The notes beneath the pieces were generated by a model. It was not told the origin of the DNA, searched no databases, and saw nothing but the letters and a program-made list of their open reading frames with translations. The translations under genes were made by a program, and so were the position numbers. From assembly GCF_001578105.1 (NCBI RefSeq), contig NZ_CP014275.1, positions 3,910,501-3,974,500 of the forward strand: a stretch of 64,000 bases of DNA, given 5' to 3'. Origin of the DNA: Martelella sp. AD-3. GTDB taxonomy: Bacteria; Pseudomonadota; Alphaproteobacteria; Rhizobiales; Rhizobiaceae. Shown here in pieces: positions 43,721 through 53,224 of this stretch (positions within the stretch are counted from its first letter, which is position 1; every line of letters begins with the position of its first letter).

Positions 43721-45245
43721 GGCGGCCTCCTGCAGTGATCTGACTGCGCAGGGCGTCATAACGTTCGACATTGGCCTTGGGCTCGCGCCGCAGGATCAGC
43801 GCTTGCGGAGTATCCAGTGGCAGACCACCAGTCACCTTGCCGTCGACAAGGCGGTGCAGGAGGTTCAGCACATGGGTCTTGGTGGGCACGCCCTCGGTCA
43901 GTGCCAATTCCACGGCGGTCAGCACGGCCTGCTCATCATGCTGCAAGACGAGTGCGAGAATATCGACCATCTCGCGATCACCACCGGGTTTGCGTAGCAT
44001 CTGATCCTGCAACTGCCTGAAGGCAGGTGGCAATTCCAGAAAGGGTGCGCCATTGCGAAGAGCCCCGGGCTTCCGTTGCACGACCGCCAGATAGTGACGC
44101 CAGTCATAGATCGTCTTCGGGGGCAACTTGTGGCTGCGCTGGATCAGGCGGGCATGCTCGCACAGGATGTTGCCCTCCGCCGCCACGACCAACCGATCGG
44201 GATAGATCCGAAGGCTGACAGGCCGGTTCGCAAAGGATGCGGGAACGCTGTAGCGATTGCGCTCGAAGCTGATCAGGCAGGTGGGTGAGACACGCTTACT
44301 CACCTCGACAAAGCCGTCAAACGCCACTGGCAGAGGCATCAAGGTCCTTTGTTCCGCTGCCCAGACATCGGCGATGGTTCCGGGCAGCGTGCCATGGGCA
44401 GTCTCATGCCACAGCTCGTAGCAACGCTTTTCCAGCCACGCGTTCAGCCCCGCAAGATCAGAGAAGTTTGGCATGCCCTGCAACATCTGGTGACGGGCGT
44501 CGCGGACATTCTTCTCGACCTGCCCTTTCTCCCAACCCGCCGCCGGATTGCAGAACTCGGGCTCGAACACATAATGGTTGGCCATGGCGAGGAAGCGGAT
44601 ATTGACCTGCCGTTCCTTGCCCCGACCGACACGGTCCACAGCCGTGCGCATGTTGTCGTAGATCCCGCGCTCCGGCACGCCACCGAAGACTCGGAATGCG
44701 TGCCAATGTGCGTCGAACAGCATCTCATGGGTCTGCAAAGGATACGCGCGCAAGAGAAACGCCCGACTATGCGACAGCTTGATATGGGCGACCTGGAGCT
44801 TCGTGCGCTCGCCACCCACGCCTACAAAGTCCTCGCTCCAGTCGAACTGGAACGCTTCGCCAGCACGGAACGCCAGCGGAACGAACGTCCCGCGACCTGT
44901 CGTCTGTTGCTCGCTCTGACGATCTGCCCGCCATTCTCGTGCAAAGGCCGCCACACGACTGTAGGAGCCGGTGAAGCCGAGAGCGACGAGATCGGCATGC
45001 ATCTTCGTAAGGGTCTGCCGCTCTTTGCGTGGCCTCCCGGCATTGGTCTTCAGCCAGACCGCCAGCTTCTCGCCAAAAGGGTCAAGCTTGCTCGGGCGAT
45101 CAGGCGTCGCAAAATGCGGCTCGATGACATCAGCCTTCAGATACTTCTTGACCGTATTGCGCGACAGGCCTGTGCGGCGCGCGATCTCTCGTATCGGCAA
45201 GCCCTGACGAAGGCGCAGCTTCCGGATCACGTTCAGTAGTCCCAT
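43710..45245 (-). CDS. istA: IS21 transposase IstA
   Basis: A 511-residue DDE transposase. N-terminal [23 protein letters not shown]. The rve domain shows [14 protein letters not shown] (Asp), [14 protein letters not shown] (Asp) and [15 protein letters not shown] (Glu). The start at 45245 ([10 protein letters not shown]) is preferred to the longer frame, which reads into the terminal repeat. Confidence 0.92.
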   Translation of the reverse strand: MGLLNVIRKLRLRQGLPIREIARRTGLSRNTVKKYLKADVIEPHFATPDRPSKLDPFGEKLAVWLKTNAGRPRKERQTLTKMHADLVALGFTGSYSRVAAFAREWRADRQSEQQTTGRGTFVPLAFRAGEAFQFDWSEDFVGVGGERTKLQVAHIKLSHSRAFLLRAYPLQTHEMLFDAHWHAFRVFGGVPERGIYDNMRTAVDRVGRGKERQVNIRFLAMANHYVFEPEFCNPAAGWEKGQVEKNVRDARHQMLQGMPNFSDLAGLNAWLEKRCYELWHETAHGTLPGTIADVWAAEQRTLMPLPVAFDGFVEVSKRVSPTCLISFERNRYSVPASFANRPVSLRIYPDRLVVAAEGNILCEHARLIQRSHKLPPKTIYDWRHYLAVVQRKPGALRNGAPFLELPPAFRQLQDQMLRKPGGDREMVDILALVLQHDEQAVLTAVELALTEGVPTKTHVLNLLHRLVDGKVTGGLPLDTPQALILRREPKANVERYDALRSQITAGGRHAS

Positions 45246-45355
45246 GTCGATCACTCCGTTGACCCCCTCGCGCTTCGCTCGGGGAAGGGTCACATGGGTC
45301 AAATCTCAATGGAAATCTTCAGCCCAACCGGGTCAGCTCTCAGTGCAAATCAACA

Positions 45356-46676
45356 GGCCCTGGAAACAAGCGAGATTGCCGCCGCCGCGATGACCGCGCG
45401 GATGTGTCTGCCGGACATCGAAGAGAAGGACAAACCGAAGCGCCGCCCGATCCCGGATCATGTCCCGCGGATGGAAGTCGAACTGACGCCCGGTGCCGAT
45501 GCCTGCGCTGACTGCGGCGGCCGCCTGCGCCGGATCGGCGAAGATGTGACCGAAGAACTGGAATACATCCCCGGGCGCTTCATCGTGAACCGGATCGTCC
45601 GTCCGCGCCTGACCTGCGCCTGCTGCGAGAAGTTTGTTCAGTCGCCGCTGCCCTCGCGCCCCATCGAGCGCGGCCGCCCGGGGCCAGGTCTCTTGGCCCA
45701 CGTGCTGGTCAGCAAGTATGCCGATCATCTGCCGCTCTACCGCCAGAGCCAGATCTTCGACCGCGAAGGGCTGGACCTCGACCGGTCCACCCTGGCCGAC
45801 TGGGTCGGCAAGACCACCGCCCTGCTGGAACCCGTCGCAGACGCCATCGGCCGCCATGTCCTGTCGGCCGAGGCGATCTTCGCCGATGACACGCCGATCA
45901 GCATGCTCGCTCCCGGCAGCGGCAAGACCCAGACCGCACGGCTCTGGACTTATGCGCGTGACGAACGACCGTGGGGTGGCGCGGCCGCGCCCGCCGCCTG
46001 GTATCGCTTCTCCGGTGACCGCAAGGGCCAGCACCCGAAGGACCATCTCGCCCGGTTCCGCGGCTGGATGCATGCCGACGGCTATGCCGGGTTCGAAGAC
46101 CTCTACCGAACCGGCGCCATCCGCGAGGTCGCCTGCATGGCCCATGTGCGGCGCAAGTTCGTCGACATCCACCGGTCGCAGGGCTCTCCCATCGCCGAAC
46201 AAGCCATCAGCCGGATCGCGCAACTCTATGCTGTCGAGAAGGAGGCCAGAGGCTCCCCACCAGATGTCCGGGTCGAACTCCGCAAGGCACATGCGGCCCC
46301 GGTCTTCGAAGACCTGGAGGTCTGGCTGACCATGCAACTCACCACGATCTCTGGAAAATCCCCGCTCGCAGCCGCCATCCGCTATGCCCTGACCCGCATG
46401 GAACGCCTGCGCCCCTATCTCGACAACGGCATCCTGGAACTGGACAACAACGCCGCCGAACGCGGCATGCGCGCCATCGCCCTTGGGCGGAAGAACTACC
46501 TCTTCGTCGGTTCCGAGGCTGGCGGCAAAGCCGCGGCCATCGCCTACACCCTGATCGAAACGGCCAAGCTCAACGCCGTCGATCCCCACGCCTGGCTCGC
46601 CGACACCCTCGCTCGCATCCCCGACTACAAAATCACCAAGGTCGATGAACTGCTGCCGTGGAGATGGAAAGGATAG
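45356..46676 (+). pseudogene. tnpC: IS66 TnpC transposase from a second element, N-terminus missing
   Basis: Reads in phase from the IS21 boundary: RPIPDHVPRMEVELTPGADA, zinc site CADCGGRLRRIGED and CACC, catalytic AEAIFADDTPISMLAPGSGK, GYAGFEDLYRTGAIREVACM and the C-terminal LELDNNAAERGMRAIALGRK with the catalytic Glu, then the IS66 C-terminal domain. It covers the end of the N-terminal region and the whole catalytic domain but differs clearly from the tnpC at 41916, so it comes from another IS66 copy. Confidence 0.88.
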
Positions 46677-46696
46677 CGGTCAGCCCGGACGGTTAC
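46677..46696 (+). repeat. Right end of the second IS66 element
   Basis: The stretch ending CCCGGACGGTTAC at 46696 is the likely right terminal repeat (complement GTAACCGTCCGG), matching the GTAACCG start of the IS66 end at 41023. Confidence 0.6.
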
Positions 46697-46799
46697 GTTT
46701 GTACTGGCAGGTTGCCGGTCGTTTCGGCGTTGGGTTTCCACGGCGATCCGTTGGATTGCAAGAGCAGTAGAAGGCGAGCCAACACCGCGACTGCCGGGT
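46697..46799. other. Spacer between IS66 and IS21 elements
   Basis: About 100 bp with no recognisable feature. Confidence 0.4.
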
Positions 46800-46934
46800 T
46801 GAAAACGACCTTCTGAGAGCAGCGGTGCAAAAACCTACCACGGTAGCGGCGGGATAGTCCCGCTTCGGGCGGAGTAAAATCCGGCCACCTATTTTCCTTT
46901 TGCAATCATTGCAGGAGGGCTGGGGATCTATACC

Positions 46935-48431
46935 GTGGAACTATATCTGAAGGTCCGTCTGGCTTGCTCGGAAGGCATGAGCCGGCGTCAGGCTGCAAAG
47001 CATTTCAACATATCTCGCGACAGCGTTTCCAAGATGCTGTCCTATTCGACGCCACCGGGCTATCAGCGGCAATCACCGATCCGGCGACCGAAGCTGGATG
47101 CGTTCGTTTCGACGATCGATCACTGGCTTGATGAGGACAGACAAGTGCCGCGCAAGCAGCGCCATACGGCCAAGCGGGTGTTCGACCGGCTTCGAGACGA
47201 GCGCGGGTTCACTGGCGGCTACACGATCATCAAGGATTATATGCGCGAGCGGGATCAGCGTCGCCAGGAGGTGTTCGTGCCGCTGGCGCATCCGCCAGGA
47301 CATGGGCAGGCCGATTTCGGCGAGGCGGTGGTTGTCATTGGGGGCGTGGAGCAAAAAGCGCATTTCTTCGTGCTCGATCTTCCCCACAGCGACGGCTGCT
47401 ATGTGCGGGCCTATCCGGCGGCGGTGGCAGAGGCATGGGTCGATGGCCACATCCATGCGTTCGCCTTCTTCGGGGCTGTGCCGCAGTCGATCGTCTACGA
47501 CAATGATCGCTGCCTTGTGGCGAAGATCCTGCCCGGTGGCACACGCAAGCGGGCAACGCTGTTCAGCGGCTTCCTGTCGCATTACCTGATCCGGGATCGT
47601 TACGGACGGCCGGGCAAGGGCAATGACAAAGGGAATATCGAGGGTCTCGTCGGTTATAGCAGGCGCAACTTCATGGTGCCGATCCCGCAGTTTGCGACAT
47701 GGGAGGCATTCAACACCTGGCTGGAAGAGCAATGCCGCAAGCGCCAGCGCGACAGGTTGCGGGGCGAGAGCGAGACAATCGGAGAACGGCTGCAGCGCGA
47801 TCTTGCTGCCATGCGCCGATTGCCGGCGTCGCCATTCAATGCCTGCGACCAGACGAGTGCCAGAGTCACGGCCCAGTCGCTCGTTCGCTACAAGACCAAC
47901 GACTATTCCGTGCCGGTCGCCTATGGCCATCAGGATGTCTGGGTCCGGGGCTATGTCGACGAGGTGGTGATCGGCTGCCGTGGCGAGATCATCGCCCGCC
48001 ATCCTCGGTGCTGGGAACGGGAAGACATCGTCTTCGACCCTGTGCATTACCTGCCGCTGATCGAGCAGAAGATCAATTCTCTGGATCAGGCGGCCCCTCT
48101 CCAGGGTTGGGATCTGCCGGACGAGTTCGCCACGCTGCGCCGCCTGATGGAGGGCCGCATGGCCAAACATGGCCGGCGGGAATATGTGCAGGTTCTGCGC
48201 TTACTGGAGAACTTTGACCTTGCGGACCTTCATGCGGCGGTGAAGCAAGCTATTCAGCTCGGCGCAATCGGCTTCGACGCCGTCAAGCATCTCATCCTGT
48301 GCCAGGTGGAGCGCCGACCACCGAGACTGGACCTGTCTATTTATCCCTACTCGCCGAGGGCGACGGTCGAGACGACATCGGCGAAGGCATATATGCGACT
48401 GCTTTGTGCACATGGGGAGGAAGCGGCATGA
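46935..48431 (+). CDS. istA: IS21 transposase IstA (element 2)
   Basis: A 498-residue DDE transposase: HTH in SRRQAAKHFNISRDSVSKML, catalytic Asp in GQADFGEAVVVIGG, Asp in SIVYDNDRCLVAKI, Glu in DKGNIEGLVGYSRRNFM, and the usual C-terminal Mu-like domain VRYKTNDYSVPVAYGH. Complete with no frameshift. The stop overlaps istB (ATGA). Confidence 0.93.
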   Translation: MELYLKVRLACSEGMSRRQAAKHFNISRDSVSKMLSYSTPPGYQRQSPIRRPKLDAFVSTIDHWLDEDRQVPRKQRHTAKRVFDRLRDERGFTGGYTIIKDYMRERDQRRQEVFVPLAHPPGHGQADFGEAVVVIGGVEQKAHFFVLDLPHSDGCYVRAYPAAVAEAWVDGHIHAFAFFGAVPQSIVYDNDRCLVAKILPGGTRKRATLFSGFLSHYLIRDRYGRPGKGNDKGNIEGLVGYSRRNFMVPIPQFATWEAFNTWLEEQCRKRQRDRLRGESETIGERLQRDLAAMRRLPASPFNACDQTSARVTAQSLVRYKTNDYSVPVAYGHQDVWVRGYVDEVVIGCRGEIIARHPRCWEREDIVFDPVHYLPLIEQKINSLDQAAPLQGWDLPDEFATLRRLMEGRMAKHGRREYVQVLRLLENFDLADLHAAVKQAIQLGAIGFDAVKHLILCQVERRPPRLDLSIYPYSPRATVETTSAKAYMRLLCAHGEEAA

Positions 48432-49186
48432 ACACCGAAGTCCCGGAGATCCTGCTTTCCCATTATCTCAAAGCCCTCAAGCTGCCGACCTTCCAGCGCG
48501 AGTATCAAAAGCTGGCCCGGCTGTGCGCCACCGAAGGCATCGACCATGTCGGATACCTCACCCGGCTTGCCGAGCGGGAGATGATCGAACGGGATCGCCG
48601 TAAGGTCGAGCGCCGCATCAAGGCGGCACGGTTCCCGGCCGTCAAAAGCCTGGACAGCTTCGACTTCGCCGCCATCCCCAGGCTGAACAAAATGCAGGTG
48701 CTGGAATTGGCTCGATGCGAGTGGATCGAGCGGCGCGAGAACGTCATCGCCCTTGGTCCCAGCGGCACGGGCAAGACCCATGTGGCTCTTGGCCTCGGCC
48801 TGGCAGCCTGCCAGAAGGGCATGTCCGTCGGCTTTGCCACGACCGCAGCGCTGGTCAGCGAGATGATGGAGGCGCGTGACGATAGGCGTCTGCTGCGGTT
48901 CCAGAAGCAGATGGCCGCCTACCAGCTTCTCATCATCGATGAGCTGGGCTTCGTGCCGCTCTCCAAGACCGGCGCAGAATTGCTGTTCGAGCTGATCTGG
49001 CAACGCTACGAACGGGGCGCCACCCTGATTACCAGCAATCTTCCTTTTGACGAATGGACGGAAACTCTGGGATCCGAGCGTTTGACCGGCGCTCTGCTCG
49101 ACCGCATCACCCATCACGTCAACATCCTCGAAATGAACGGCGACAGCTATCGTCTCGCCCAAAGCCGCGCCAAAAAGGCCGGCTGA
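48428..49186 (+). CDS. istB: IS21 helper ATPase IstB (element 2)
   Basis: A 252-residue AAA+ ATPase with Walker [15 protein letters not shown] and Walker B LLIIDELGFVPLS. The ATG at 48428 overlaps the istA stop. Intact, so element 2 looks competent. Confidence 0.93.
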   Translation: MNTEVPEILLSHYLKALKLPTFQREYQKLARLCATEGIDHVGYLTRLAEREMIERDRRKVERRIKAARFPAVKSLDSFDFAAIPRLNKMQVLELARCEWIERRENVIALGPSGTGKTHVALGLGLAACQKGMSVGFATTAALVSEMMEARDDRRLLRFQKQMAAYQLLIIDELGFVPLSKTGAELLFELIWQRYERGATLITSNLPFDEWTETLGSERLTGALLDRITHHVNILEMNGDSYRLAQSRAKKAG

Positions 49187-49205
49187 CACCCTTCGAAAAA
49201 TCACC

Positions 49206-49262
49206 GCGCGCGCATGAGACCCCCGCTCGGGCTACGCCCTCCCGCGGGTCTCATGCGCGCGC
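49206..49262 (+). repeat. Long perfect hairpin inside the IS21 right end
   Basis: GCGCGCGCATGAGACCC (49206-49222) and its exact complement (49246-49262) form a 17-bp stem with a 23-nt loop, 20 bp after the istB stop. It could terminate or shield istAB transcripts. No T-run follows. Confidence 0.6.
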
Positions 49263-49524
49263 CAAGATGGCCGATTATTGCGCCGCCGCGTGGCCGGTTT
49301 TTACTCCGCCGTTGACAACCTTCCCTTCTGGGCAACGTGACGCCGGCTCATTTCTTCAGAACAAGCCAGGCGGACCTTCAGATATAATTACACAGTGTAG
49401 ATCCCCACGCGCTCCTGCTGTCGTCGCAGAAGGGTAAATATGTGGCCGACTTTTACGCCTTCCGCAGCAGAATGATCCCGCCGCTTCCGTGGATTAATTT
49501 TGCACGGCCGCTCTCCGTCGGACA

Positions 49525-49825
49525 CGGCGGGTCGGGTCTCCAGAAATCGCGGGGATTCGCAACGATAACGAATTACTACACTATTTCAATGGCTTGAGCC
49601 ACATCCGCCAGTTGGCCGAGAATTTTTCGGGCGAAGCACTCTCGTTTTGAACGAGGGACCACAAGGTTTCGGCCAACCGGCACGATCTCGTTACCCAACC
49701 CCCGAGCTCGCTGAAATCCAGTCCCATAGCCCAACGATCTTGATTGGGCGGATGCGAACAGCATGACCGACATCACTGAAGACGGTCAATTTGCAAACCG
49801 CATCCGCCCGGTTTCGGGCGCGCTC
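49525..49825. other. Gap between IS21 and the aromatic module
   Basis: About 300 bp beyond the IS21 end. A minus-strand frame (about 49576-49776) has no recognisable homology. No promoter or terminator could be named with confidence. Confidence 0.35.
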
Positions 49826-51277
49826 TTACAGCGGATACGGTTGGGACGGCTGTTCGATCGTAATCCACTTCAACTCGGTGAATTCATCAATCACCGCAAT
49901 GCTATCGAACCGACCCCAACCGCTGGCCTTCGTGCCCCCATAAGGCGCTTGGGCCTCATTGGAGACGGTGGAACCGTTGATGTGCACCGCACCGGTCTGG
50001 ATGCGCATTGCGACATCAAGTGCTCGTGCCATGTCTGTTCCGAAGACGGCAGCGGACAAGCCGTATTCAGTGTCATTGGCCACCCGCACAGCTTCCTCCG
50101 CGCCGCATACACGGATCACCTGCAAGATCGGACCAAAGGCTTCCTCGGAATAGATGCGCATCTCGGGTGTGACTCCGTCGAGCACAGTCGGTGCCATCAA
50201 GGTGGTGTCTGCGTGCCCGCCAGACCGTATCTTCGCACCCTTTGCGACCGCGTCGGCCAGCAAACCGTTCAAGCGATCAACGGCGCCCTGGCTGATGATC
50301 GGGCCAAGCGCGCAAGCCGCCTGGGAGCGTGGATCGCCCGCCTCCAGTTGTGCTGCCCGCGCAGCGAGTTTCTCGACAAACGCATCGGCGACAGACTCAT
50401 CGACAATGGCGCGCTCGGTCGTCATACAGATCTGGCCCTGATAGAGAAATGCGCCGAAGATGGTCGCATTCACGGCGCCGTCGATATCCGCATCCGCAAG
50501 CACCACCATGGGCGACTTGTCGCCGAGTTCCATCAGGCTGCGCTTGAGATGGCGGCCACAAGCTGTGGCAATGATCCGGCCCACATGCGTCGAACCGGTG
50601 AAGTTAACACGCCGCACAGCCGGATGCGCGATCATTGCCTCCACGACTTCGGGCGCGTCCTTCGGGTCGTTGATCACGAAGTTGAGCGTTCCGGGGGGGA
50701 AACCGGCTGCATGGACGGCCTCGGCAACCAGCACATGGGTCTTGGGCGAGGTTTCCGATGCGCGGAAGACAACCGTGTTACCGCACATCAGCGGATAGGC
50801 GATAGCCCGTGCCGCCAGAACAATCGGCCCGTTCCAGGGTACGATCGACAGGATAACACCGACCGGCTGGCGCACGGTCATCGACAAAGTGCCCGGCTTG
50901 TCAGAGGGGATAGTGTTGCCCTGGATCTGCGTAGTCATCGCAGCGGCCTCGCGGAATACATTCGCCGCGAGCATGACATTGAAACGCGCCCAAAGATCGC
51001 CTGCCCCGACCTCGGCCTTCATCGCAAGAACGAACTCTTCTGTGCGCCTTTCGATCTCTTCGGCGGCCTTCATAAGCAGTACGCGGCGCTGGCCGGGGCC
51101 AGTCTGCGACCAGGATGCAAATGCGCGCTCGGCGGATTCGATCGCCGCCACGGCATCCTGCGGATTCGCGGCCGCGCCCTGCGTCACGACCTCGCCACTT
51201 ACCGGTGAGCGGCGTTCAAATGTGACGTTGCCTGTAGCATTCCGGGGCTCGTTGTCGATATAGAGCTGAATAGTCAT
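49826..51277 (-). CDS. NAD(P)-dependent aldehyde dehydrogenase (benzaldehyde/salicylaldehyde type)
   Basis: A 483-residue ALDH. Catalytic Cys284 lies in YQGQICMTT, the general base Glu250 in MELGDKSP, the oxyanion Asn149 in VPWNGP and the coenzyme motif FTGSTHVG at 226-233. Sequence resembles NahF/vanillin-dehydrogenase-type enzymes that oxidise aromatic aldehydes formed in side-chain or ring degradation. It is the last gene of the dioxygenase operon on the minus strand; AAGGA lies six bases before the start. Substrate inferred from context only. Confidence 0.87.
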   Translation of the reverse strand: MTIQLYIDNEPRNATGNVTFERRSPVSGEVVTQGAAANPQDAVAAIESAERAFASWSQTGPGQRRVLLMKAAEEIERRTEEFVLAMKAEVGAGDLWARFNVMLAANVFREAAAMTTQIQGNTIPSDKPGTLSMTVRQPVGVILSIVPWNGPIVLAARAIAYPLMCGNTVVFRASETSPKTHVLVAEAVHAAGFPPGTLNFVINDPKDAPEVVEAMIAHPAVRRVNFTGSTHVGRIIATACGRHLKRSLMELGDKSPMVVLADADIDGAVNATIFGAFLYQGQICMTTERAIVDESVADAFVEKLAARAAQLEAGDPRSQAACALGPIISQGAVDRLNGLLADAVAKGAKIRSGGHADTTLMAPTVLDGVTPEMRIYSEEAFGPILQVIRVCGAEEAVRVANDTEYGLSAAVFGTDMARALDVAMRIQTGAVHINGSTVSNEAQAPYGGTKASGWGRFDSIAVIDEFTELKWITIEQPSQPYPL

Positions 51278-51401
51278 GCCATGTCCTTATGGAGTTTGTG
51301 TCGCTACTCTTGGGGCTCGCGCCGACCAGACGGTTGCGCGAAGATCTGTCTGGAGAACGGTCCAGTCTCAACCGCGCGCACTATCCGGCGCGCTTCCTTG
51401 G

Positions 51402-52235
51402 TTAGATTGCGCCGAACTTTTCAACGAGATCCGCACCCATGTTCGGAGAGGCGAAGCCCCGCATACCGATACCGCCATCGAAATTTAGGACGCCGCCGGT
51501 GCCTGGCGTATTGTCGCGACGATTGGCAAAGAAGACGTAGGCACCGGCATATTCCCGCGCATTAAATGCGCGCTCAAGTGGCAGCATCTGCTTCATCAGG
51601 TCGTCGAGCGGAATATCGGAAAACTTGATTCCCTGTTGTGAAAGCGCACTGGTTCCGGCGAGGTTGCTTCCGCCAACACCTCCCGGCGCGATACCGTTCA
51701 CCCGCACATACGGTGCGAACTCATGCGCCATCTGCTTGATCATGCCGACCACTGCATGCTTCGTCGCGGTGTAAAGAACACCGCCACCGCCAGGATAGAA
51801 GGACGCGTTCGAAGCAGTGAAAATCATGTGGCCCTTGGTCTTGTAAAGCGCGGGCAATGCCGCCTTGGCCCCTAGGACATAGCCCTTGACGTTGATGCCG
51901 AACATCTCGTCGAAAGCAGATGACAAGTCGCCATCTTCTGTCGAAACCATGGTTTTCGAATAGTCCCAGATGCCGGCGTTGCCGATGAACGTGTCGAGCT
52001 TGCCGAAGGCCTTGAGACATTCGGCAACCGCCCGATTGTTGTCAGCCACCTCGCGCACATCACCCGCGATGCCAACAACCTTGTCGCCGAGTGCCTTCAC
52101 GACCTCATCGATGCGCTCCTGCGAGCGGTCGAAGATTGCGACACGCGCGCCTTCCTCGACGAAGCGTTCGACGATGGCTTGTCCAAGACCGGACCCTCCG
52201 CCCGTCACGAGCGCGACTTGATCCTTGAGTTGCAT
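51402..52235 (-). CDS. cis-Dihydrodiol dehydrogenase (SDR family)
   Basis: A 277-residue short-chain dehydrogenase: cofactor motif TGGGSGLG (11-18), catalytic Ser142, Tyr155 and Lys159 (LYTATKHAV), NAG at 86-88. Length and the extended C-terminus after GGVLNFDGGIGMRG match cis-biphenyl/cis-toluene-dihydrodiol 2,3-dehydrogenases such as BphB. It would convert the dihydrodiol made by the neighbouring dioxygenase to a catechol. GGGAGGA lies upstream of the start at 52235. Confidence 0.87.
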   Translation of the reverse strand: MQLKDQVALVTGGGSGLGQAIVERFVEEGARVAIFDRSQERIDEVVKALGDKVVGIAGDVREVADNNRAVAECLKAFGKLDTFIGNAGIWDYSKTMVSTEDGDLSSAFDEMFGINVKGYVLGAKAALPALYKTKGHMIFTASNASFYPGGGGVLYTATKHAVVGMIKQMAHEFAPYVRVNGIAPGGVGGSNLAGTSALSQQGIKFSDIPLDDLMKQMLPLERAFNAREYAGAYVFFANRRDNTPGTGGVLNFDGGIGMRGFASPNMGADLVEKFGAI

Positions 52236-52266
52236 TGTAATTCCTCCCGTATTTTAACGCTGCTTC

Positions 52267-52572
52267 TCAGCAGTTAATGTATATGAAGTCGCCGTCGACC
52301 TTTGCAGGAAACACCTTGAGTGCCTCACAAGCAGGCAGGGCCTTCACCTTGCCGGTTCTGACGCAAAATTTCGCGAAGTGCAGACTGCACTCGATAACTC
52401 CGTCCTCGATAAAACCGTCCGCGAGTGACCATGTGTCATGCGTACAGGTGTCTTGGACGGCGTGTATTTCGCCGTCCACTCGGCACACCAGTATCGGCTC
52501 AGGGCCACCTTCGAATACCTTCATCTCTCCCTCCGACACATCTGCCGAAGGGAACACCTTCATCCACGCCAT
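52267..52572 (-). CDS. Rieske-type [2Fe-2S] ferredoxin of the dioxygenase
   Basis: A 101-residue soluble Rieske ferredoxin with Cys43-x-His45 (DTCTHDTW) and Cys62-x2-His65 (IECSLHFAKF), as in BphA3/NahAb. It shuttles electrons from a reductase to the terminal dioxygenase. The gene lies between the beta-subunit gene and the dihydrodiol dehydrogenase gene. The reductase that should reduce it is not encoded in the window. Confidence 0.92.
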   Translation of the reverse strand: MAWMKVFPSADVSEGEMKVFEGGPEPILVCRVDGEIHAVQDTCTHDTWSLADGFIEDGVIECSLHFAKFCVRTGKVKALPACEALKVFPAKVDGDFIYINC

Positions 52573-52582
52573 TTTTACCCCA

Positions 52583-53140
52583 TTAAAAGAAAAAGCTGAG
52601 ATTGTTCGACAGGATTGTGCTCTGGTCGATCAGGATCGTGCGGCGCACAATCTCGAAGCCCGCTTCGGTTTCAACCCGACGCAGGACATCCCGTCGCTCA
52701 CAAGCGAAAACGTCGAGCTGGCGCTCCTGCCGCGTCCTGTACACCATCGACGCCGAAATGACATTGATCGTGTTCTCATTCTCGGGAACGAGCATGACGT
52801 TGCTGATCAGATAGCGCAAGCGAGAGGCCGGGTTTTCGGACCACCCCACATCCGACAGGATCTTGCGGATCCGGCCTTTCATCGTGTGCCAGTTGTCGTC
52901 GAAATGAGCAAAGCCTTGCTCATCCGTATATTCCTGTGCCACTTCGCGCATGATTTTCGTTGAACGGATCGGCATCCAATAGTGAATGTCCTCAGCCAAA
53001 AGACTGAACCACTCTTTGTAACGGCGATCCGTCAGAAGCTTGGATTCCCAATACAGGAACTGTTCGACTTCGTGCTGAAGTTCCAGAGAAACGACCTTGG
53101 GCTTGCTTTCGAAGGCAGCCTTGAAAGTGTCATCGAGCAT
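52583..53140 (-). CDS. Aromatic-ring-hydroxylating dioxygenase beta (small) subunit
   Basis: A 185-residue structural subunit of the NTF2-like fold with the family pattern VEQFLYWESKLLTDRRYKEW, then YWMPIRSTKI and a conserved VRRTILIDQSTIL near the C-terminus. It assembles with the alpha subunit as alpha3beta3. A very good ribosome site (GGGAGGA) precedes the ATG at 53140. Confidence 0.92.
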   Translation of the reverse strand: MLDDTFKAAFESKPKVVSLELQHEVEQFLYWESKLLTDRRYKEWFSLLAEDIHYWMPIRSTKIMREVAQEYTDEQGFAHFDDNWHTMKGRIRKILSDVGWSENPASRLRYLISNVMLVPENENTINVISASMVYRTRQERQLDVFACERRDVLRRVETEAGFEIVRRTILIDQSTILSNNLSFFF

Positions 53141-53224
53141 TTTTTCCTCCCTCAGTGCAGAACTATCTGCCGACAGCGTCGGCAGACGTTTGATACATAT
53201 GCAGACATTTCCGCCGGTTGAACG

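Larger units (their letters stand above)
42854..45355 (-). mobile_element. IS21-family element 1
   Basis: Perfect 28-bp inverted repeats, TGTTGATTTGCAC... at 42854-42881 and the complement at 45328-45355, enclose istA and istB on the minus strand. The flanks are pieces of two different IS66 elements and show no target duplication. Confidence 0.9.
46800..49524 (+). mobile_element. IS21-family element 2
   Basis: A second, different IS21 element with istA and istB on the plus strand. The ends share a long imperfect inverted repeat: left CCACGGTAGCGGCGGGATAG then GGCGGAGTAAAATCCGGCCA, right (complement) CCACGGAAGCGGCGGGATCA then GGCGTAAAAGTCGGCCACAT. The right end is near GTCGGACA at 49524; the left end is near 46800 but not exactly placed. 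Confidence 0.75.
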
